Assembly (NCBI GenBank): GCA_023475565.1
Contig: JAMCVT010000088.1
Coordinates: 1 to 37,345, forward strand
Direction: 5' to 3'
Source: Actinomycetota bacterium
GTDB lineage: Bacteria > Bacillota > Desulfotomaculia > Desulfotomaculales > Desulfocucumaceae
DNA: 37,345 nt
The translations under genes were made by a program, and so were the position numbers. Shown piece by piece: positions 33,549 to 37,345 of this stretch. The notes under the pieces were generated by a model. It was given only the letters and a program-made list of their open reading frames with translations, was not told the DNA's origin and did not search any database. How positions within the stretch are numbered: position 1 is the first letter of the stretch; each line of letters opens with the position of its first letter.

Positions 33549-34280
33549 TCAATTTCCCAGTCCTTTTACAATCTCGTGATCAAGAATTCTTTTACGTTCT
33601 TTCCAATCCGGCATATGCACGGTCAGAAACTCATAAAAATCTTTATTATGTTTGGGATAAAGAAAGTGCGTCAGCTCATGTAAAACAACATAATCGATAC
33701 AGGGCGGCGAAGCTTTGTACAAATAGTAATTCAGATTGATTTTACCGTGTTTTCTGGAGCAGCTACCCCAAAGGGTTTTCATTTTTCTAACTTGAAGTGC
33801 CGGTTTATCAATACCGTGTTTGGCAATAACAGGATATAAACGTTCAATAACCACCAAAAAATACGACCTGCTCTGTTTTTGCCACCAGCGCTCAAACTGC
33901 TTTTGTAGAGCCTGTTTATCCCCAGTGGTGGGCGACTGTATAAAAACATGATCTTCCTTTTGTTCTATTTTGTAGATTTTCCCTTCATTGACAATAATCC
34001 TATTCTGTCTGCCCAGAATACGGGTTGATATTCCGCTGTGTATTATTGATTCGAACTCATTGGCCTCGGCGTCTTTGAAATAATTCAAAGATTTTTCTAT
34101 CCATTTGGTTTTGCTGCTGAGGTAATCATTTATCCATTCATCCGATACTCCAAGCGGTGCAGACAGCTTAACGACGCCGTCCGGAAAAACTTTTAGCCGG
34201 ATTTTTTTTACACTTTTGCGCTCAATGATTATTTCAATATCGCTACACGATCCTGTCAAGCATGAATTTTTTTGTTTCAC
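33549..34280 (-). CDS. YgjP-type zinc metallopeptidase (DUF45)
   Basis: The 243-residue protein has the WLM/DUF45 zinc motif LHELTHFLYPKHNKDFYEFL, that is HExxH followed by a third His, and the preceding MKTLWGSCSRKHGKINLN segment typical of YgjP. GTG 34280 begins 3 nt after the hsdR stop, so it is translated together with the restriction subunit. Genes of this family are often found within type I restriction-modification loci; their role there is not settled, though turnover of the restriction complex is a reasonable guess. No signal peptide is present, so it acts in the cytosol. Confidence 0.9.
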   Translation of the reverse strand: MKQKNSCLTGSCSDIEIIIERKSVKKIRLKVFPDGVVKLSAPLGVSDEWINDYLSSKTKWIEKSLNYFKDAEANEFESIIHSGISTRILGRQNRIIVNEGKIYKIEQKEDHVFIQSPTTGDKQALQKQFERWWQKQSRSYFLVVIERLYPVIAKHGIDKPALQVRKMKTLWGSCSRKHGKINLNYYLYKASPPCIDYVVLHELTHFLYPKHNKDFYEFLTVHMPDWKERKRILDHEIVKGLGN

Positions 34281-34283
34281 AAC

Positions 34284-37200
34284 CTAATACCTGCTAATTG
34301 CTGTTTTTCTGAGTCCTTCCAGCATAAGGTCAATTTTCTCAATGGGCAATTTTATTTCATATTCTTCAGTAAAATCCCAAATCAGGTCGTCAAGGGCCTG
34401 GTCCATATCTTTGTGTACAGCTACATTATTACGCCAATCCACCTTTGCGCGGCTGGAAATAGCCTTCTTGACCTCAATGGCCAATTGCCCCATCGCTTCA
34501 TCCATCTCCGGCGGCACAGCGTTTATCGCTTCGGCAATGATACTCTGAATCGTTCCGTAAAAAGCTTTCGCATCACTGTCATTGTCTATACAGGCCGGGT
34601 AGTGATGGCCGGTATAGCCTCTTTTAAAATCATCCGCCATTGTCTCCATTTTAAAGAGATAAGCGTTATCATTTCTTGACGCCTTGTATTCGTCAAGGGT
34701 TTCTTTAACCTGCTCAGAAAACCTTTTGTATAGCAGGGGGTCATCGTAACGGCAGGTTTCCAGCTCCCTATCCATGCGGGTGCGAATGGCATCCCCTTTG
34801 GCGGCCTTGCCATCCAGTTTGGCAAGCTGCTCCTTCATCCCTTCGGCATCGTGGATAGAAACAGGTTCAACAATAATCCGGCTTGGTTCGGAAAGCACGA
34901 AGTTATTCAGCAGGCTGCGAATGCCGTCTTCATATCTGCTAAAATCCACCTTCTCATTATAGCGGAGCAAAACTGCCCCGCGAAGTTTTTGGAAATGAAG
35001 CAAATCTTGCTTGTATTTCTGAATCTGGTCATATCCAATGGCACTATACAATGCATAGCTTCCCATAGCCAAATCCAATAAACGGGAAAAAATTGAAAGC
35101 CTTTCACAAAAAATTTTTCTCAGACCTTTGTCTTCCAATGCGCTTTGCCAGCCCTCGGAACTGTTTCGGTCAAAATCTTTTCCCTCAAATACAAACCATA
35201 ATTCCTGATGCGCCTTTTCCAGTTTGAGCTTTTGATCACCGGCGCCATAAATAGCATTTTCTATATCGGCCTGATCATATCCGTCCATGCCGGATTTTTC
35301 ATCCGAATACATATCCAGGGCAGTATTAAGCTTGCTGAAAATGCCCCAATAATCCACGATGAGTCCGAAGTCTTTGCCTGGATACACTCGGTTGATGCGG
35401 GCAATGGCCTGCAGCAGTGAATGTTCCCGCATGGGTTTATCCACATACAGCACGGCGGCAACCGGCGCATCAAAGCCGGTTAGAAGCATATCCTTGACAA
35501 TAAGCATATCCACATCTTCGCCGCCAATGAAGCTGTTTTTGGCCCATTCACAATATTCCTCATAGTTGTTGCCAAAGAGAGGCTCCACCTCTTCTTTGAA
35601 AAAGTCCCTTATTTTCTCTTTGTTCTCGCTGGTAAGCGCATCATCTTCTTTATCATTTTCGGGGGATATCACCACCGCTGTTTTTACACCGCCCAGTTTT
35701 CTTATTGATTTATGCAGGTCAATGGCTGTGGGGCGGGAGGAAGCTGCGACCATAGCTTTAAAACCCTTCGTTTTTGCATAACGCATAAAGTGCTCATGAA
35801 TGTCAAAGGCCACCATGTCTACACGTTGACGAGTCTGGGCCAGGGGTAAAAACCGGCTCCATTTGCGCTTCATATCTTCCTGCCGCTCAAGGTTCAGCGG
35901 CGCGAGGATGTATTTGAGATAATCGTCAATTTTATCGCTCGTCACATTCTGCGGAATAATCCTGCCCTCATAGACAAGGGGAACGATGACGCCATCCTCT
36001 ACGGCCCTGATAATGGGGTAACTGTCAATAAGAGGACCGAACTGTGCATAGGTGTTAAACTGGTGCTTCTTAAGCAGCGGCGTGCCGGTAAAACCTATTC
36101 TTACCGCATTGGGCAGCACATCAATCATAAAGTCATGGAGTTCGCCCGAGTGGGTGCGATGGCTTTCATCCACCAGCAAAAAAATATTGTCGTCTTTAAT
36201 CTTGACCCTTTTTTTTGCCGCTGCGTCAAATTTTTGCACAAGGGTAGTAATTATGGTTTCACCTTTGTCATTTAACAAATCAATCAAGCCCTTGCCTGTC
36301 TTGGCCCTGGCCGGGCCAAGCTGCGTTTTGGCAAAGTTGTCCCGCAGCTGTTTATCCAGATTGATCCGGTCGTTGACAAGCACAAAGCGGGGCTCTCTGA
36401 TATCCCGGTCAGCTATTATTTTTTTAACCAGCATCACCATGGTGAGAGATTTTCCGCTGCCCTGCGTATGCCAGATTACACCGCTTCTGGTGCCCTTGTC
36501 ATCTTCCCCTTTTATGCGTTTCATGGCTGCCAGTATACCGAAAAACTGCTGGTAGCGGGCAATTTTCTTTACATTGTTATCGTATAGTATGAAATAACGG
36601 ACCAGTTCCAAAAACCTCTCCCTGGAAAGCATGGAAACGATAGCCCTGTCCTGTTCGGTGACTTTTCCGTCCGAACTGACATTATTGCATTTTTCCTGCT
36701 GCCATTTGTAGTTCTTTTCCCGCCATATATTAAAGTGCTCGAAAGGCGTACCGCAAGTGCCGTATTTAACAGTGTTTAGATTCATGGCCATAATTATCTG
36801 GGCATATTTGAACAGATGGGGGATATAGTTGGGCTGCCAGTTGCGTATATTTTGGGCAACTCCTTTTTCCACATCGATACTGGATTTTTTGCACTCAATC
36901 ACCACCAGGGGAATGCCGTTGACCAGCAGCACTATATCCGGCCGCGCATACCTGCCGTTCGGCCGTTCTACCGAGAACTCATCCGTTACCTGCCATATAT
37001 TGTTCTCCGGATGCTCCCAGTCAATAAACTTCAAATCAAAGGATTGACGGCCGCCGTCAAACAGCTCCTCTTCGTAGCTGTTGCCGGAAAGGAGCGTATC
37101 ATAGATGGTTTTGCCCGCCGACATCAGTCCGGAAACAAGCGGCACATCAATATCGTTGATGGCCTTGCCGATAGTCCGGTCGGAAAAGGGCGTTTGCTTG

Positions 37201-37345
37201 CCCCTATACACAAAGGACTGGCGGTGCAGAAACTCCCGCAAAACCTCGGGGAACAGAACATTGGAAAGCCGCCCGCGCAAGATTTCCGCCTGCGAGCGGG
37301 GTATATATTGATAGCCTAATTTTTTTAAAACTTTTATCGCCCTTT
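34284..37345 (-). CDS. hsdR: Type I restriction enzyme R subunit, 5' end outside window
   Basis: HsdR moves along and cuts unmethylated DNA as part of the HsdRMS complex. The nuclease site is seen as RPDIVLLVNG...VIECKK (Asp, then Glu-x-Lys). The motor has Walker A HTQGSGKS, the DEAD-like box LLVDESH and TGTPL. The track begins the protein at TTG 37280, but the frame stays open to the window edge and continues as AIKVLKKLGYQYIPRSQAEIL, typical HsdR N-terminal sequence. The true start is thus beyond 37345, probably only a few residues away. hsdM and hsdS are not in the window and should lie further right. Confidence 0.93.
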   Translation of the reverse strand, partial: RAIKVLKKLGYQYIPRSQAEILRGRLSNVLFPEVLREFLHRQSFVYRGKQTPFSDRTIGKAINDIDVPLVSGLMSAGKTIYDTLLSGNSYEEELFDGGRQSFDLKFIDWEHPENNIWQVTDEFSVERPNGRYARPDIVLLVNGIPLVVIECKKSSIDVEKGVAQNIRNWQPNYIPHLFKYAQIIMAMNLNTVKYGTCGTPFEHFNIWREKNYKWQQEKCNNVSSDGKVTEQDRAIVSMLSRERFLELVRYFILYDNNVKKIARYQQFFGILAAMKRIKGEDDKGTRSGVIWHTQGSGKSLTMVMLVKKIIADRDIREPRFVLVNDRINLDKQLRDNFAKTQLGPARAKTGKGLIDLLNDKGETIITTLVQKFDAAAKKRVKIKDDNIFLLVDESHRTHSGELHDFMIDVLPNAVRIGFTGTPLLKKHQFNTYAQFGPLIDSYPIIRAVEDGVIVPLVYEGRIIPQNVTSDKIDDYLKYILAPLNLERQEDMKRKWSRFLPLAQTRQRVDMVAFDIHEHFMRYAKTKGFKAMVAASSRPTAIDLHKSIRKLGGVKTAVVISPENDKEDDALTSENKEKIRDFFKEEVEPLFGNNYEEYCEWAKNSFIGGEDVDMLIVKDMLLTGFDAPVAAVLYVDKPMREHSLLQAIARINRVYPGKDFGLIVDYWGIFSKLNTALDMYSDEKSGMDGYDQADIENAIYGAGDQKLKLEKAHQELWFVFEGKDFDRNSSEGWQSALEDKGLRKIFCERLSIFSRLLDLAMGSYALYSAIGYDQIQKYKQDLLHFQKLRGAVLLRYNEKVDFSRYEDGIRSLLNNFVLSEPSRIIVEPVSIHDAEGMKEQLAKLDGKAAKGDAIRTRMDRELETCRYDDPLLYKRFSEQVKETLDEYKASRNDNAYLFKMETMADDFKRGYTGHHYPACIDNDSDAKAFYGTIQSIIAEAINAVPPEMDEAMGQLAIEVKKAISSRAKVDWRNNVAVHKDMDQALDDLIWDFTEEYEIKLPIEKIDLMLEGLRKTAISRY

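Noticed and set aside
36052-36555. 167-residue plus-strand ORF
   Set aside because: It is a Ser/Leu-rich shadow of the HsdR motor domain.
37278-37280. hsdR start at TTG 37280
   Set aside because: The frame continues upstream to the window edge with sequence typical of HsdR, so the gene is partial rather than starting here.

Overview
The window reads as a chromosomal segment of a spore-forming, strictly anaerobic Gram-positive bacterium, most like the Peptococcaceae (Desulfotomaculum/Pelotomaculum relatives). This rests on gene content: a SCIFF ranthipeptide precursor with its radical SAM maturase, an [FeFe]-hydrogenase-like protein, a double-cubane-cluster protein with its ATP-dependent activator, a ferredoxin-nitroreductase fusion, the murA, rlmH, tilS, ftsH and ndk housekeeping genes, strong AGGAGG ribosome sites and many GTG/TTG starts. 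The organism name is inference; no rRNA or complete tRNA is present.

Layout. 1-1363: an AT-rich cassette (orotate phosphoribosyltransferase-like gene plus a small unknown gene) bounded by two copies of a tRNA-Gly 3' end. 1557-2479: a Cys-rich protein of possible spore-surface type and two tiny ORFs. 2592-5353: a NUDIX hydrolase, a membrane protein, then scfA-scfB (SCIFF peptide and maturase) separated by a hairpin terminator. 5640-11527: cell-envelope and housekeeping genes (LysM/G5/M23 peptidase, TPR protein, MA-type metallopeptidase, murA, rlmH), interrupted by a 282-bp inverted-repeat element and a broken MNT-HEPN toxin-antitoxin pair. 11590-14436: an accessory block, mostly minus strand (Fic protein, GIY-YIG protein, DUF2087 regulator) around a remnant ECF sigma gene. 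14638-19327: two MFS exporters, an ArsC-like protein, YwbE and a GT87-like membrane glycosyltransferase. 19675-24936: copper P-type ATPase, glutaminyl-tRNA synthetase, a shortened AIM24-family protein and a 48-residue Cys/His miniprotein. 24942-29456: redox block (hydrogenase-like protein, Fd-nitroreductase, double-cubane protein and activator). 29646-33462: tilS, ftsH, ndk. 33549-37345: YgjP-type metallopeptidase and the type I restriction subunit HsdR, which runs off the right edge.

Three systems look functional as units: scfA-scfB; the double-cubane protein with its activator, behind a promoter buried in a 16-bp-arm palindrome; and the restriction gene coupled to the metallopeptidase. Several genes show decay by internal deletion: HEPN toxin, ECF sigma factor and probably the AIM24 protein. 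Nothing looks like a wholly new system with high certainty. The most unusual signals are the tRNA-3'-end-bounded cassette, the 282-bp inverted-repeat element, the truncated toxin left behind an intact antitoxin and palindromic operator, and small proteins missed by the ORF track.
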